Shown here in pieces: positions 54,816-64,000 of a stretch of 64,000 nucleotides of DNA (positions are counted from its first letter, which is position 1; each line of letters opens with the position of its first letter). The stretch covers positions 310,001 to 374,000 of the forward strand of contig NZ_RSEJ01000001.1 in NCBI RefSeq assembly GCF_009910675.1, written 5' to 3'. The notes below the pieces were generated by a model, which saw nothing but the letters and a program-made list of their open reading frames with translations, had not been told where the DNA came from and did not search any database. Made by a program: the position numbers and the translations under genes. The DNA comes from Photobacterium alginatilyticum. GTDB lineage: Bacteria; Pseudomonadota; Gammaproteobacteria; Enterobacterales; Vibrionaceae.

Positions 54816-55862
54816 TTATGCGACTTCTTTGATAGCTGCTGCTCTCTGAGCTTTAGTTAACCCAAATAAATCTTTAGGATTATTTAGCTGTGGGATCAGC
54901 TCAATCTTCTCTCCGATACCAACTTCTACCGCCTGGTCGTAGATATAGCGAAGGGCTGAGAAGTCCTCCAGGGCGAAGCCGACAGAATCAAAGATAGTGA
55001 TTTGCTCTGCACTATCGCGTCCTTGTTCCAGCCCGGCAATTACCTTCCACAACGGATTAACTGTATGTTCGGCAGGTAGCTGTTGAATATCGCCTTCTAC
55101 ACGGGTTTGCGGCTCGTGCTCAACAAAAATCTTACCGGCCAGGAGTACATCTAAATGGAGTTCTGTTTTACCCGGGCAGTCACCGCCGACGCCGTTGATG
55201 TGCATACCGGGCTCAATCATGTCCGGGGTCAGAATAGTGGCGTAGGCTTTGTCAGCTGTAACGGTAGTGACAATATCGGCACCTTTGACACAGGCTTTGG
55301 CCGAAGGTGCCTTAATGACGGTCAGTTCAGGGTAGTCTTTCAGGTGTTCGACAACTTTATCCATTGCCTCGGGATCGATATCGAAAATCCGCAGTTCTTT
55401 GATCCCTAGAATAGTGTGAAACGCGATAGCCTGGAATTCACTTTGCGCGCCGCACCCAATCATCCCCATTGACTGGGCCTCTGGTTTAGCCAAAGCCTGG
55501 GCGGCCATTACCGATGTTACCGCGGTACGCAAGGCCGTAGATAAGGTTAGCTCCGAGAGTAATCGTGGAAAACCCGTCGACACATCTGCAAGGGCACCGA
55601 AGGCCATTACCGTAGACATGCCCACGGAGGGATTCGAAGGATGGCCGTTGACGAACTTAAAACCGTAGTTGACGTTATCGGCAACCGGCATTAACTCAAT
55701 AACACCGATATCACTGTGTGCTGCCGTTCGAGACGATTTGTCAAACTCTTCCCAGCGGCAAAAATCACTCTTCATGTATTCAAGAAGTCCGGCCATGAAG
55801 CCATCAGTACCGCGCTCATCTACTAGTGAGCCCAACGTTGTTACATCTAAAAATAACGTCAT
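54816..55862 (-). CDS. ornithine cyclodeaminase
   Basis: A 348-residue protein of the OCD/mu-crystallin family, the usual length. The NAD-binding loop is GMIGCGAQSEF, and the ornithine-site Asp lies in NGVGGDCPGKTELH. FLDVTTLGSLVD at the start and an RTAVTSVMAAQALA helix fit as well. The enzyme converts L-ornithine to L-proline and ammonia. GGAGTAAGGG precedes the ATG. The divergent Lrp-type gene, with a palindrome between, is the probable regulator; alanine dehydrogenase-like OCD homologues are a less likely alternative. Confidence 0.9.
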   Translation of the reverse strand: MTLFLDVTTLGSLVDERGTDGFMAGLLEYMKSDFCRWEEFDKSSRTAAHSDIGVIELMPVADNVNYGFKFVNGHPSNPSVGMSTVMAFGALADVSTGFPRLLSELTLSTALRTAVTSVMAAQALAKPEAQSMGMIGCGAQSEFQAIAFHTILGIKELRIFDIDPEAMDKVVEHLKDYPELTVIKAPSAKACVKGADIVTTVTADKAYATILTPDMIEPGMHINGVGGDCPGKTELHLDVLLAGKIFVEHEPQTRVEGDIQQLPAEHTVNPLWKVIAGLEQGRDSAEQITIFDSVGFALEDFSALRYIYDQAVEVGIGEKIELIPQLNNPKDLFGLTKAQRAAAIKEVA

Positions 55863-55940
55863 CCCTTACTCCAATAATAAACTTAACTCATATTGACTTG
55901 ATCGTGTGCATTTTACTGCTCATTGGAGCCAACAAAAAGC

Positions 55941-55972
55941 CAGCTATATGTACAAAATATTATACATAGCTG
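55941..55972. promoter_or_regulatory. palindrome between ornithine cyclodeaminase and Lrp genes
   Basis: CAGCTATATGTA (left) and TATACATAGCTG (right) form a nearly perfect inverted repeat with one two-base shift and an AT-rich centre. It sits in the 169-bp divergent gap where an Lrp/AsnC protein would be expected to bind. Confidence 0.6.
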
Positions 55973-56031
55973 ACATAATGTCAGTCGTATATGGCGATAT
56001 GATAGTGCCTTGATCAAAAGGGAGTTAACTC

Positions 56032-56460
56032 ATGAGTAAAATGGATGATACTGACAGGCAGTTGTTGTCGTTGCTTCGAAAAAATGCCCGTATGCCAATA
56101 GTTAACCTTGCCAAGGAACTACGCGTTTCGCGGGCAACTGTTCAAAACCGGATCAGTAAGCTCGAAAAAGAGGGCGTTATTCTCGGTTACACCGTGAAAC
56201 TAAAAGAAGACGCGGATGAGAGCGTGGTTAAGGTGATCATGAGTATCAGTGTGGTGGCTAAGGACGAGAATAAAGTGCTAGAGCAACTTCATCATTTTCC
56301 TGAGATTTTGTCTCTTCACCATACCAATGGTCATTGGGATCTTATCGCTGAGATCCAAGCCAAAAATCTGACGCTATTAGGTGCTTTGCTGGGACGCATC
56401 CGCTCTATTGACGGTATTGTTCAGACAGAAGCAAATTTGCTACTTGATTCAATTTTTTAG
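56032..56460 (+). CDS. Lrp/AsnC-family transcriptional regulator
   Basis: A 142-residue protein: an N-terminal helix-turn-helix (DDTDRQLLSLLRKNARMPI, LAKELRVSRATVQNRI) and a C-terminal RAM effector domain. Length is normal for the family. It is divergent from ornithine cyclodeaminase and likely senses an amino acid such as ornithine, arginine or proline to control that gene and itself; ligand is inference. Confidence 0.92.
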   Translation: MSKMDDTDRQLLSLLRKNARMPIVNLAKELRVSRATVQNRISKLEKEGVILGYTVKLKEDADESVVKVIMSISVVAKDENKVLEQLHHFPEILSLHHTNGHWDLIAEIQAKNLTLLGALLGRIRSIDGIVQTEANLLLDSIF

Positions 56461-56837
56461 CCATATTTGATGAATAGCTATGAAAGATAAATAAACTGGT
56501 TATCTTATCAATACCTACCTAATTATATGTAATTACAGTCGCTTGCTTAGAATTTGTATACGGTTTGTGGTACATTCATTCACCTTGGCTATGCGATTGA
56601 TGTAGGGGATGAGATAGCCTGATGTTCGGTTGATATCTTGATGGAGCAGCAGGGTGCCTGAATCACATTTCTACGGAATTCATATTACATTTGTTCAATG
56701 ATCGATGCCTGACTGGAATAGAGTGACAATTCGTTGACATGTCTGGTTAAGCTTGTGTTGCCTTCGATGGATTGAACGACAGTGAAGTTGTATCTAATTG
56801 TATAGCCGATCGTTTTTAATGCTCTGATGGAGTAACA
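56461..56837. other. intergenic region, 377 bp
   Basis: It holds the promoter of the kinase-CheR-CheB-GGDEF operon. No motif copy, riboswitch or small gene was recognised. Confidence 0.4.
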
Positions 56838-59800
56838 ATGATTCGCTTTGCTGATTTTCGTATTCGCCCCAAGCTGGTGGGGTTACTGGTAGTAACTGGC
56901 GTTATCCCTATGGTGATAGCGGTCTACTTCAGTAGCAAACTGGCTGCTGATGCTTTGATTCATAAATCCTTCGATGGACTGACCACTATTCAATCCATTA
57001 GAAAAGGCAATATTGAAGATTTCTTCAATGAACGTTTGGCTGATATTAGCGTCCTTGCAGATTCTGAACGTGTGACTGAACTGGTACAAAGGTTAAACCA
57101 GTATCAGCAAGATGTTGATGCCCAGTCGACAGGCTCGTTAGATGTCCGGACTCGTGAATATGCCCTGCTAACCGAAAGTTATATCCCCCATTTTGAAGAC
57201 TATGTTGAAGCTTACGGTTACAGCGATCTCTATATTCTTGGTGCCGAACACGGCCATGTCATGTTCTCCCTTTCCGATACCGGAATTCAGGGGACAAACC
57301 TAAGCAATGGTATCTACCGCCGCAGTGGATTGGCCGAAGCCTGGCGCAAAGTGACTGATACCGGAAAGGTTGCCTTTATTGACTTTTCGCCTTACGAACC
57401 GCTCAACGGTACTGAAACCTCTTTTATCGCCCAGCCGCTCTCTGATCAAAACGGGAAAGTGACAGGTGTACTGGTGCTACAGCTGTCGGCAGAGCTTATC
57501 ACCCGTATTGTTGATTCTCGTATCGGAATGGGGCTGACCGGCGAATCCTACTTAATTGGTGTCAGCAAGAAAGATGGTAGTTACGAATTTCGTAGCAACA
57601 TGGAAACCATGGGCAACGGTCGCCATGTCGTAGGTTATTCGGTGGATCCGCCTCTTGATTATTGGCACGAAGCCGTGGAAAACGGTTTCAACGGTGGATT
57701 TGATACCTATATTGATAGTGCTGGTGTGCCTGTATTGGTGAGCTATAACAAGGTGAATGCGCCGGGTGTTGATTGGTACCTGATCTCGAAGATGAACGAG
57801 AATGAAGTGACTCAGCCTACTTATAAGATCTATCAGACGATGCTTGTTGTGGGCGGGTTGTTGCTTTCTGTGATCGTTATTGCTGCCTTTTTTATCTCAC
57901 GTGCAGTTACCCAGCCTTTGATTGAAGGAATGCGGTTTGCCCAGGCTATTGCCAAAGGCGAGTTAACAACAAGCCTGACGTTGCCGCAAAAAGATGAACT
58001 GGGTGATTTGGCCAAAGCGCTGAATAATATGGCGAGTAACCTTCAGGAGCAGCATTGGCTTAAGTCAGGTAAAGAGTCCCTTGATGATCAGCTGCGTGGT
58101 GATCTGGAAACAACTGACCTTGCGACTCGATTTATTACTTTTTTTAGTAAGCATATGGGAGCCCAGCTCGGTGCGTTGTATTTGGCTAGTGAAGATTCCC
58201 TTGAGTTGCAGGCCAGCTACGCATTTACTGATCGCCGCGGTAACTTCAATCACATTAAGCTGGGTGAAGGTATGATCGGTCAGGCCGCACTGGAAAAGGA
58301 AGTGATTACTTTCACCAACGTGGCTGATAACGTCCCTGCTATCAATTACGGTGCCGGTGAAGTGGTGCCGAACAACTTCATGGCCATCCCTATAACCCTG
58401 GATAACAAGTTATTGGGTGCGGTATTACTTGGCTCCACAGAGCAATTTACTCAGCTGCACCGGCAGTTTGTCGAGCAGGTGATCCTCAATACCGGCATCA
58501 TGTTCAATGCTGCCAGCAACCGTCAGGTGATCCGAGAGCTGTTAGAGAAAGCCCAGCGCCAGCAAGAAGAATTGCGGGTAACCAATGAAGAGCTGGAAGA
58601 ACAAACCTATGCGCTTAAGAAGTCCGAAGAAGTGTTGCAAACCCAGCAGGAGGAACTGCGTGTAAGTAACGAGGAACTTGAGGAGCAGGCTAAAGTACTC
58701 AAAGAATCTGAAGCTGAATTGCAGGCCCAGCAGGAAGAGCTGCGGGTGACCAATGAGGAGCTGGAAGAGCGTACCAAGGCGTTGGAAGAGCAAAAAGGCG
58801 AGATGCTCACCAAGAACGAAAAGTTGGTTCAGGCGCAGGAAGTTGTCAAAGAGAAAGCCCGCGAGCTGGAAGTGGCGAGTAAATATAAGTCAGAGTTTCT
58901 GGCCAATATGTCTCACGAACTGAGAACGCCGCTGAATAGCATCCTCATTCTTTCCCAGCTCTTTGCCAATAACAAAGAAGGTAACCTGACCGATAAGCAA
59001 ATTGAATCGGCCAATGCGATTAATTCGTCCGGCTCGGATCTGCTTTCTCTGATCAATGAGATCCTGGATCTTTCCAAGATTGAGGCGGGCAAGATCGACC
59101 TCTTTATTGAGGATGTGGGAATTGATGGCCTGATCAACGATCTTAATCGTATCTACAAAGATATTGCGGGTGAAAAGGGCGTAGCGTTTGAGCTGAATAT
59201 TGCTGATGATGTACCTAAATCGTTGCGAACCGATTCTCAGCGCCTGCAGCAAATTTTACGTAACCTGCTGACCAATGCCTTCAAGTTTACTCATGAAGGA
59301 GCGGTACAGCTGGCAATATCAAGGCCTTCAGCGCAAGTCTGCAAACCGCTCAATGCGACACCTGAGTCTTTGATCCAGTTTTCGGTCAAAGATGACGGGA
59401 TCGGTATTGCCAAGGAGAAACAGCTAGCCATCTTCCAGGCATTCCAGCAGGCCGATGGCAGTACCAGCCGAAATTACGGCGGCACAGGGCTAGGGTTGTC
59501 TATCACTAAAGAGCTGACTCATCTGCTGGGGGGGCGAATTTATCTGGAAAGTGAAGAAGGCAAAGGGAGTATCTTCTCTATCGTGCTGCCGCTTGCCAAG
59601 GCCGAGCAAGTGACACAGATAGATGAGCTCCCGGAACCGGAAGTGAGCACTGAAATGGCGTCGGTTATTCACCTGGTCAAGGAACCAGAGACGGCTGAAC
59701 CGCAAGTTGTGGAACACAGACCACAGCCACAACCTCTTCCACCAATACATGGTACAGAGGTACTGCAATTGCACCCGCTGGAGAATGAGTTTGTCGATGA

Positions 59801-60995
59801 TGATCGTAAAGAGATAACGGCTGACTCGAAGAGCCTGCTCATTATCGAAGATGATTGCGCTTTTGCCAAAGTGATGCGCGATTTCGGCAGGGAACGGGGC
59901 TTCAAGTGTATCGTTGCCGAAGATGGGGAATCTGGCCTCCACTATGCCGATTTTTATAAACCGAGCGCCATTATTCTCGATATTGGTTTGCCGGGTATCG
60001 ATGGCTGGACGGTGATGGAGCGTTTGAAGGACAACTCCGAGCTGCGTCATATTCCGGTGCACTTTATGTCGGCCAATGACAGTACATTGGATGCGATGCG
60101 AATGGGTGCAATTGGTTATCTGACTAAACCAGTCGATATCAATAAGATGGATAAAGCATTCGGCAAAATTGAAGATATTATCTCCAAGCCGGTTAGTCGT
60201 TTGCTTATCGTCGAAGATGACGATGTCCAGCGCGAAAGTATCAGAGAGTTGATTGGCGACGGAGATGTCAGCATCACTGCTGTCGGATCGGGTGCCGAAG
60301 CCTTGCAGGAGTTGGAAAATGGTATGTACGACTGCATGGTGCTGGATCTCGGGTTGGGGGATATGTCTGGCTTTGATTTGCTAGAGTGCATTCGTAAAAG
60401 TGAAACGGCAGCCCGTGTCCCGATTATTATCTATACCGGCCGTGACTTGACCCGCGATGAAGAGAAGGAGCTCAATTACTACGCCGAGAGTATTATCATC
60501 AAAGGGGTAAAATCGCCAGAACGTTTGCTCGATGAGTCTGCGCTGTTCTTGCACCGAGTCGAAGCCAACCTGCCTGATGAGCAGCGAGACATGCTGAAGA
60601 TGATCCATGACAAGGAAGCAGTGCTTAACGGCAAGACCATGTTGCTGGTGGATGATGATATGCGTAATGTCTTTGCGTTATCCAGTGTGCTGGAAGAGAA
60701 AGGTATGGAAGTGCTGATAGCCAGAAACGGACTAGAATGCCTCGACAAGCTCAAAGAGGAAAATGATATCGACGGTATATTGATGGATATTATGATGCCG
60801 AAGATGGATGGCTATGAAGCGATGCGAGAAATTCGTAAGCAGCGCGAGTTTGCTAAGTTGCCGATTATTGCGCTGACAGCCAAGGCAATGAAGGGGGACC
60901 GCAGTAAATGTATCGAAGCGGGGGCAAGTGATTACCTTGCTAAACCGGTAGATACCGACAAGCTGCTATCTATGTTGAGGGTTTGGTTGTACTAA
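56838..60995 (+). CDS. hybrid sensor kinase: Cache-HAMP-GAF-HisKA-HATPase-REC-REC-REC
   Basis: A 1385-residue inner-membrane protein. TM1 (about 13-33), a double-Cache-like periplasmic sensor (40-330) and TM2 (335-355) lead to HAMP (356-405), a GAF domain (425-570) and a coiled coil with three 28-residue repeats (575-658). The HisKA helix has His693 ([11 protein letters not shown]) and is followed by an ATPase domain ([19 protein letters not shown]). Three receiver domains follow, with phospho-acceptors Asp1048, Asp1170 and Asp1317. The last two REC domains are joined by a helical stretch. The gene runs into cheR with a TAATG overlap. This is a master sensor for the operon; the signal is unknown. 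Confidence 0.94.
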   Translation: MIRFADFRIRPKLVGLLVVTGVIPMVIAVYFSSKLAADALIHKSFDGLTTIQSIRKGNIEDFFNERLADISVLADSERVTELVQRLNQYQQDVDAQSTGSLDVRTREYALLTESYIPHFEDYVEAYGYSDLYILGAEHGHVMFSLSDTGIQGTNLSNGIYRRSGLAEAWRKVTDTGKVAFIDFSPYEPLNGTETSFIAQPLSDQNGKVTGVLVLQLSAELITRIVDSRIGMGLTGESYLIGVSKKDGSYEFRSNMETMGNGRHVVGYSVDPPLDYWHEAVENGFNGGFDTYIDSAGVPVLVSYNKVNAPGVDWYLISKMNENEVTQPTYKIYQTMLVVGGLLLSVIVIAAFFISRAVTQPLIEGMRFAQAIAKGELTTSLTLPQKDELGDLAKALNNMASNLQEQHWLKSGKESLDDQLRGDLETTDLATRFITFFSKHMGAQLGALYLASEDSLELQASYAFTDRRGNFNHIKLGEGMIGQAALEKEVITFTNVADNVPAINYGAGEVVPNNFMAIPITLDNKLLGAVLLGSTEQFTQLHRQFVEQVILNTGIMFNAASNRQVIRELLEKAQRQQEELRVTNEELEEQTYALKKSEEVLQTQQEELRVSNEELEEQAKVLKESEAELQAQQEELRVTNEELEERTKALEEQKGEMLTKNEKLVQAQEVVKEKARELEVASKYKSEFLANMSHELRTPLNSILILSQLFANNKEGNLTDKQIESANAINSSGSDLLSLINEILDLSKIEAGKIDLFIEDVGIDGLINDLNRIYKDIAGEKGVAFELNIADDVPKSLRTDSQRLQQILRNLLTNAFKFTHEGAVQLAISRPSAQVCKPLNATPESLIQFSVKDDGIGIAKEKQLAIFQAFQQADGSTSRNYGGTGLGLSITKELTHLLGGRIYLESEEGKGSIFSIVLPLAKAEQVTQIDELPEPEVSTEMASVIHLVKEPETAEPQVVEHRPQPQPLPPIHGTEVLQLHPLENEFVDDDRKEITADSKSLLIIEDDCAFAKVMRDFGRERGFKCIVAEDGESGLHYADFYKPSAIILDIGLPGIDGWTVMERLKDNSELRHIPVHFMSANDSTLDAMRMGAIGYLTKPVDINKMDKAFGKIEDIISKPVSRLLIVEDDDVQRESIRELIGDGDVSITAVGSGAEALQELENGMYDCMVLDLGLGDMSGFDLLECIRKSETAARVPIIIYTGRDLTRDEEKELNYYAESIIIKGVKSPERLLDESALFLHRVEANLPDEQRDMLKMIHDKEAVLNGKTMLLVDDDMRNVFALSSVLEEKGMEVLIARNGLECLDKLKEENDIDGILMDIMMPKMDGYEAMREIRKQREFAKLPIIALTAKAMKGDRSKCIEAGASDYLAKPVDTDKLLSMLRVWLY
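58560..58811 (+). repeat. three in-frame 84-bp tandem repeats (coiled coil)
   Basis: Units start at 58560, 58644 and 58728. Each encodes 28 residues (four heptads) beginning [14 protein letters not shown] or a one-residue variant. Synonymous differences between units show they are not recent. They form the signalling helix between GAF and the kinase core. Confidence 0.8.
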
Positions 60996-61834
60996 TGTCT
61001 AACACAATAACAATTTCAGATGAGCAGCTGGAGATCCAGCTACTGCTAGAGGCCATATTCCGTAAATATGGCTATGATTTCCGCAATTATGCGTTCGCAC
61101 ATACCAAGCGGCGGCTGGAGAACAGACGAGCTCATGAGGGGCTGAGAAGCTTCTCTGAAATGCAGCACCGGGTGATCCGTGAAGAGCCGTTTTTTAACAA
61201 GGTGCTGCTCGATCTGTCTATCAATGTCACTGAGATGTTCAGAGATCCCTGGTTCTACCAAAAAGTTCGCGATACCGTGATCCCACACCTTAAAACCTAC
61301 CCATTTATCAAAGTGTGGCATGCCGGTTGTTCGTCGGGGCAAGAGGTGTATTCAATGGGGATCTTACTTGAGGAAGAGGGAGTTAAGGATCGCGTTCAGA
61401 TCTATGCGACTGACTTCAACGAGCGGATCCTTGAAAAGGCGAAACAGGGTATTTACCCGATGGATCTCGTACGCGAATACACGGCAAATTATCAGAAAGC
61501 GGGAGGAACGGGCTCCTTCTCGGATTATTACACCGCCGATTATGATAACGTGGCGATAAACAGTTCGCTTAAGGATAAAGTTCTTTTTTCGCCTCATAAC
61601 CTGGTAACAGACGGTGTATTTGGTGAAATGAACATTATCTTTTGTCGTAACGTATTGATCTATTTCAATAGGGAGTTGCAGAACAGGGTGTTACAGTTGT
61701 TCTGTGATAGTTTGTGTCCAGGCGGTTTCCTCTGTCTGGGTTCCAAGGAAAGTATCAGGTTTTCTGATGTCGTTGATAAATTTGAAGTGGTATGTGAACG
61801 CGAGAAAATATACCGGAAAAAACGCACATTTTAG
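60995..61834 (+). CDS. CheR-type chemotaxis methyltransferase
   Basis: From ATG 60995 (overlapping the kinase TAA as TAATG) the protein has 279 residues. It has the CheR layout: an N-terminal helical domain (ISDEQLEIQLLLEAIFRKYG), the SAM-binding segment VWHAGCSSGQEVYSM and a second conserved part NIIFCRNVLIYFN. It methylates receptor glutamates. In this operon it more likely serves the hybrid kinase system with the adjacent CheB than the main chemotaxis cluster; no other che genes are near. Confidence 0.92.
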   Translation: MSNTITISDEQLEIQLLLEAIFRKYGYDFRNYAFAHTKRRLENRRAHEGLRSFSEMQHRVIREEPFFNKVLLDLSINVTEMFRDPWFYQKVRDTVIPHLKTYPFIKVWHAGCSSGQEVYSMGILLEEEGVKDRVQIYATDFNERILEKAKQGIYPMDLVREYTANYQKAGGTGSFSDYYTADYDNVAINSSLKDKVLFSPHNLVTDGVFGEMNIIFCRNVLIYFNRELQNRVLQLFCDSLCPGGFLCLGSKESIRFSDVVDKFEVVCEREKIYRKKRTF

Positions 61835-61845
61835 GGAATGTTGAA

Positions 61846-62427
61846 ATGAGCACGAGCGGGCATTATCGAGCAGTCGTCATTGGCGTTTCAGCCGGAGGTT
61901 TGGCTGCCCTAGATAAAATACTGCCTGCTCTTGACCGCACATTTTCGCTTCCTGTCTTGGTTGTTCAGCATGTCAGCCCGACATCAGAAAATTATCTACC
62001 CATTCACTTCAGCCAACGATGTTTGCTGGAAGTTAAAGAAGCGGAAGATAAAGAGCAAATAGAGGGAGGGGTGATTTACTTCGCTCCCCCCAATTATCAT
62101 TTGCTGGTTGAATACAACCAGGCAATAGCGCTTTCGACAGAGGAACGGGTGAATTTTTCCCGCCCTTCTATTGATGTATTGTTTGAAACAGCAGCGGATG
62201 CTTATTTAGACGAGTTAGTCGGGGTGGTATTAACCGGCGCAAACTCAGATGGTGCTGCCGGAATGGCACGAATTAAGCAGTTTGGAGGGTTGGCTGTGGT
62301 TCAGTCTCCTGAGACCGCAGAGGCTGAAGCTATGCCAAGGGCGGCTATTGAGGCCGCAGACGTTGATTACATCCTTCCCTTGAACGAGATAGGCTGTTTT
62401 TTAAATTCACTTTGTACCACTGACTGA
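61846..62427 (+). CDS. CheB-type methylesterase domain protein
   Basis: A 193-residue protein made of the CheB catalytic domain alone, without a receiver domain. The triad is visible: Ser15 in GVSAGG, His42 in VVQHVSP and Asp135 in TGANSDGAAGM. It removes methyl groups or deamidates glutamines. It lies 11 bp after cheR and 2 bp before the GGDEF gene. Loss of the receiver means control must come from another protein, such as the hybrid kinase's REC domains. Confidence 0.93.
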   Translation: MSTSGHYRAVVIGVSAGGLAALDKILPALDRTFSLPVLVVQHVSPTSENYLPIHFSQRCLLEVKEAEDKEQIEGGVIYFAPPNYHLLVEYNQAIALSTEERVNFSRPSIDVLFETAADAYLDELVGVVLTGANSDGAAGMARIKQFGGLAVVQSPETAEAEAMPRAAIEAADVDYILPLNEIGCFLNSLCTTD

Positions 62428-62429
62428 TT

Positions 62430-63443
62430 ATGGCTATTCCCAAGATACTGATTGTTGATGATAGACCAGAAAACCTGCTGGCTCTGGAAGGCTTGCTTGA
62501 CCCTTTTAATGTTGAGCTGATAAAAGCCAACTCAGGCGACGAAGCCTTGGCGCATACGTTGGATCATGACTTTGCATTGATTTTGCTCGATGTACAGATG
62601 CCGGGAATGGATGGTTATGAAGTTGCCGAATTAATGCGGGGAAATAAAAAAAATAAACATATCCCGATTATTTTTGTTACCGCAGCCTCAAAGGCCCCTT
62701 CGCATATCTTCAGAGGTTATGAGTCAGGCGCTGTTGATTATTTGCTTAAGCCCCTTATTCCTGTGATGTTTCAGAGTAAAGTCGGTATCTTTATCGAACT
62801 CTATGAACAGAAAGAAGCGTTGCGCGAAAAAACTCAGGAGTTTGACCGCAAGCTTGTTGAGCTTGAAGAGCTTCAGCAGCAACTTGAAGAAACAAACGAG
62901 CAGCTTCTGTTGCTTTCTACCACTGATGGTTTGACGGGATTGTTTAACCGTAGGCGTTTCGACGAAGTGCTTAATGAGGAGTGGAAGCGGGGAACACGTT
63001 CACAGCAGCCGCTTTCTTTTATCATTTTGGATATTGATCATTTCAAGGCCTATAATGACACCTACGGGCATCAGGCTGGAGACGACTGCCTAAGGGAAGT
63101 CGCTCGTACGCTGGCAAGTGTTCCATTGCGTGAGATGGATAAAATAGCCCGCATCGGTGGTGAAGAGTTTGCCATTATACTTCCAGAAACTGACCGTGAA
63201 GGCGTCATGTTGGCGGCAGAGCGGATCAGGGAAAGTATCGATGAGCTGAATATTCCGCATAGCTCTTCGTTGTCACACCAGCATCTGACTATCAGCGTCG
63301 GCGTCTCTACTGTAGTTCCTGATCTGGCATTTTCATCTCGAAAATTGCTGGAGGCTGCAGATGATGCTTTGTATGAAGCAAAGCGCCGTGGCCGGAATTG
63401 TTGTTGTAGCACGGAAGTAATAAATCAGGCTGTGAATTTGTAA
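62430..63443 (+). CDS. REC-GGDEF diguanylate cyclase (response regulator)
   Basis: A 337-residue soluble protein: receiver domain (1-120) with Asp10/Asp11 and phospho-acceptor Asp54 (LLDVQMPGMDG), a coiled-coil linker (about 125-165) and a GGDEF domain. The active-site motif is GGEEF (242-246), with an REMD inhibitory site five residues before it. Phosphorylation should drive dimerisation and c-di-GMP synthesis, as in WspR/PleD. It is the output gene of the kinase-CheR-CheB operon and is followed by a long terminator. Confidence 0.94.
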   Translation: MAIPKILIVDDRPENLLALEGLLDPFNVELIKANSGDEALAHTLDHDFALILLDVQMPGMDGYEVAELMRGNKKNKHIPIIFVTAASKAPSHIFRGYESGAVDYLLKPLIPVMFQSKVGIFIELYEQKEALREKTQEFDRKLVELEELQQQLEETNEQLLLLSTTDGLTGLFNRRRFDEVLNEEWKRGTRSQQPLSFIILDIDHFKAYNDTYGHQAGDDCLREVARTLASVPLREMDKIARIGGEEFAIILPETDREGVMLAAERIRESIDELNIPHSSSLSHQHLTISVGVSTVVPDLAFSSRKLLEAADDALYEAKRRGRNCCCSTEVINQAVNL

Positions 63444-63483
63444 TAAGCCAAACTTGTGCTGTAACAATGAGTAGTTCAAATTT

Positions 63484-63520
63484 AAGAGCCCTAATCAATA
63501 CCTGATTAGGGCTCTTCTTT
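63484..63520. terminator. long bidirectional terminator
   Basis: AAGAGCCCTAATCA (63484-63497) pairs exactly with TGATTAGGGCTCTT (63503-63516), a 14-bp stem with a 5-base loop, followed by CTTTG. It separates the GGDEF gene from the convergent partial gene at 63550. Confidence 0.85.
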
Positions 63521-63549
63521 GTGGCTTTGGTTTACAACAGATTAGAGTA

Positions 63550-64000
63550 TTAGGCCGTAGCTTGCGTTAATTCGACGGACTGTTTTTTATCGCGCTTAGT
63601 GGCAAGACTATGCAAATGTAAGCCTGACAGTGTTAGGGCGATGCCTGTGATGGAGCCAATAAGCGCGAGAGTGCCAAACCAGAATAAACCGACAAGCGTT
63701 AGTGTCTCTTTCTTAACGTCCTTATAATGGTTGACATTATCGATATACGATGCCATTCGATACACCTGATTAGATAGCGCAAGGGTGTTAGTTTCGATTT
63801 CGATAACGCGAATATCGTAGCGAAGCTTGTTATTGGCTTGCCTGATTTCATTGATGTATTGTTTTTCGCTGGAAAAGGCAATGTCGATTTCATCAAGTTT
63901 GTTGTCTAAGTTCTGAAGTGCGGACTTCTTCTCTTTTAGTAATCGGGCTTCCCTAATAGCAAGGTTCTTGTTGCTGGCGCTTACGGCTTGATTATAGCTA
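63550..64000 (-). CDS. coiled-coil membrane protein, C-terminal part (cut by window edge)
   Basis: A minus-strand frame is open from the window edge to a TAA at 63550-63552, giving about 149 residues. The visible N-terminal ~75 residues are highly charged and heptad-like (LLKEKKSALQNLDNKLDEID), a coiled coil. Two hydrophobic helices follow (TLVGLFWFGTLALIGSITG and an adjoining segment to LSGL), then a polar tail. The frame should be read as one continuous gene reaching the edge rather than starting at an internal ATG. No family is recognised; the rest is outside the window. Confidence 0.62.
   Translation of the reverse strand, partial: SYNQAVSASNKNLAIREARLLKEKKSALQNLDNKLDEIDIAFSSEKQYINEIRQANNKLRYDIRVIEIETNTLALSNQVYRMASYIDNVNHYKDVKKETLTLVGLFWFGTLALIGSITGIALTLSGLHLHSLATKRDKKQSVELTQATA

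Noticed and set aside
56461-56837. c-di-GMP riboswitch upstream of the kinase/cyclase operon
   Set aside because: None of the conserved GEMM aptamer elements could be found on either strand; the leaders at 38079 and 43894 were also checked.
58560-58811. Regularly spaced repeats as a possible CRISPR array
   Set aside because: The repeats are in frame, encode a coiled coil and have no unique spacers; no cas genes are near.
58542-58813. Serine- and leucine-rich minus-strand frames inside the kinase gene
   Set aside because: They are antisense shadows of the coiled-coil repeats of the real gene.

Overview
This window looks like a chromosomal segment from a marine gammaproteobacterium of the Vibrionaceae (Vibrio, Photobacterium or a close relative). 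Supporting signs are DUF3015, DUF4105 and DUF2860-type envelope proteins, many LysR regulators beside divergent targets, several chemoreceptors and GGDEF proteins, a gamma-proteobacterial lysine riboswitch and an anaerobic molybdoenzyme operon. No rRNA, tRNA, CRISPR array or intact insertion sequence was seen. The genus is an inference.

Layout. 1-10.8 kb: a cut-off Lrp-type regulator divergent from a DMT exporter; envelope proteins (hydrolase lipoprotein, DUF4105, DUF3015, an unknown lipoprotein, a small secreted protein behind a foldable leader); a sulfotransferase-like protein; and a LysR/DMT pair. 9.8-15.8 kb: a LysR gene divergent from an RND efflux adaptor, pump and small lipoprotein, with a perfect 13-bp inverted repeat between them. 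15.8-18.4 kb: dapA behind a lysine riboswitch, and a lipoprotein. 18.8-22 kb: an enoate/dienoyl-CoA reductase-like flavo-FeS enzyme and a beta-barrel-like protein, followed by about 1 kb of decayed DNA. 23-32 kb: an operon coding a Ter/FabV-type enoyl reductase, a CoA-transferase, FadB-like and FadA-like enzymes and a MaoC-like protein, between an AraC and a LysR gene. Together these could run beta-oxidation in reverse (short-chain acyl-CoA to free acid) or degrade and interconvert acids; an FNR-like site lies upstream.

32.9-40 kb: a DUF2860 protein, then an EutR-like AraC regulator, a 30-residue membrane microprotein, a Cache chemoreceptor and a CHASE-GGDEF cyclase. The AraC gene, the microprotein and the receptor each follow a copy of TGTACAAAATGCGCAA (the third has one change), and the cyclase follows a degenerate copy. 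A second, 46-residue microprotein at 39.8 kb shares the N-terminal pattern of the first. This is the best candidate here for an undescribed system: a small regulon joining a metabolite-type regulator, chemotaxis, c-di-GMP and tiny membrane proteins.

40-49 kb: a LysR regulator with an HlyD/DUF2955 export pair, a dead chemoreceptor start next to an intact chemoreceptor, and an operon of a lipoprotein deiminase with an OmpR/EnvZ-type two-component system. 49-54.6 kb: a three-gene TtrA-like molybdoenzyme operon whose membrane subunit is a formate-dehydrogenase-gamma-like cytochrome b, plus a TetR gene. 54.8-56.5 kb: ornithine cyclodeaminase and a divergent Lrp regulator with a palindrome between them. 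56.8-63.4 kb: a compact operon of a 1385-residue Cache-HAMP-GAF hybrid kinase with three receiver domains, CheR, CheB and a REC-GGDEF cyclase. The right edge cuts a gene for a coiled-coil membrane protein.
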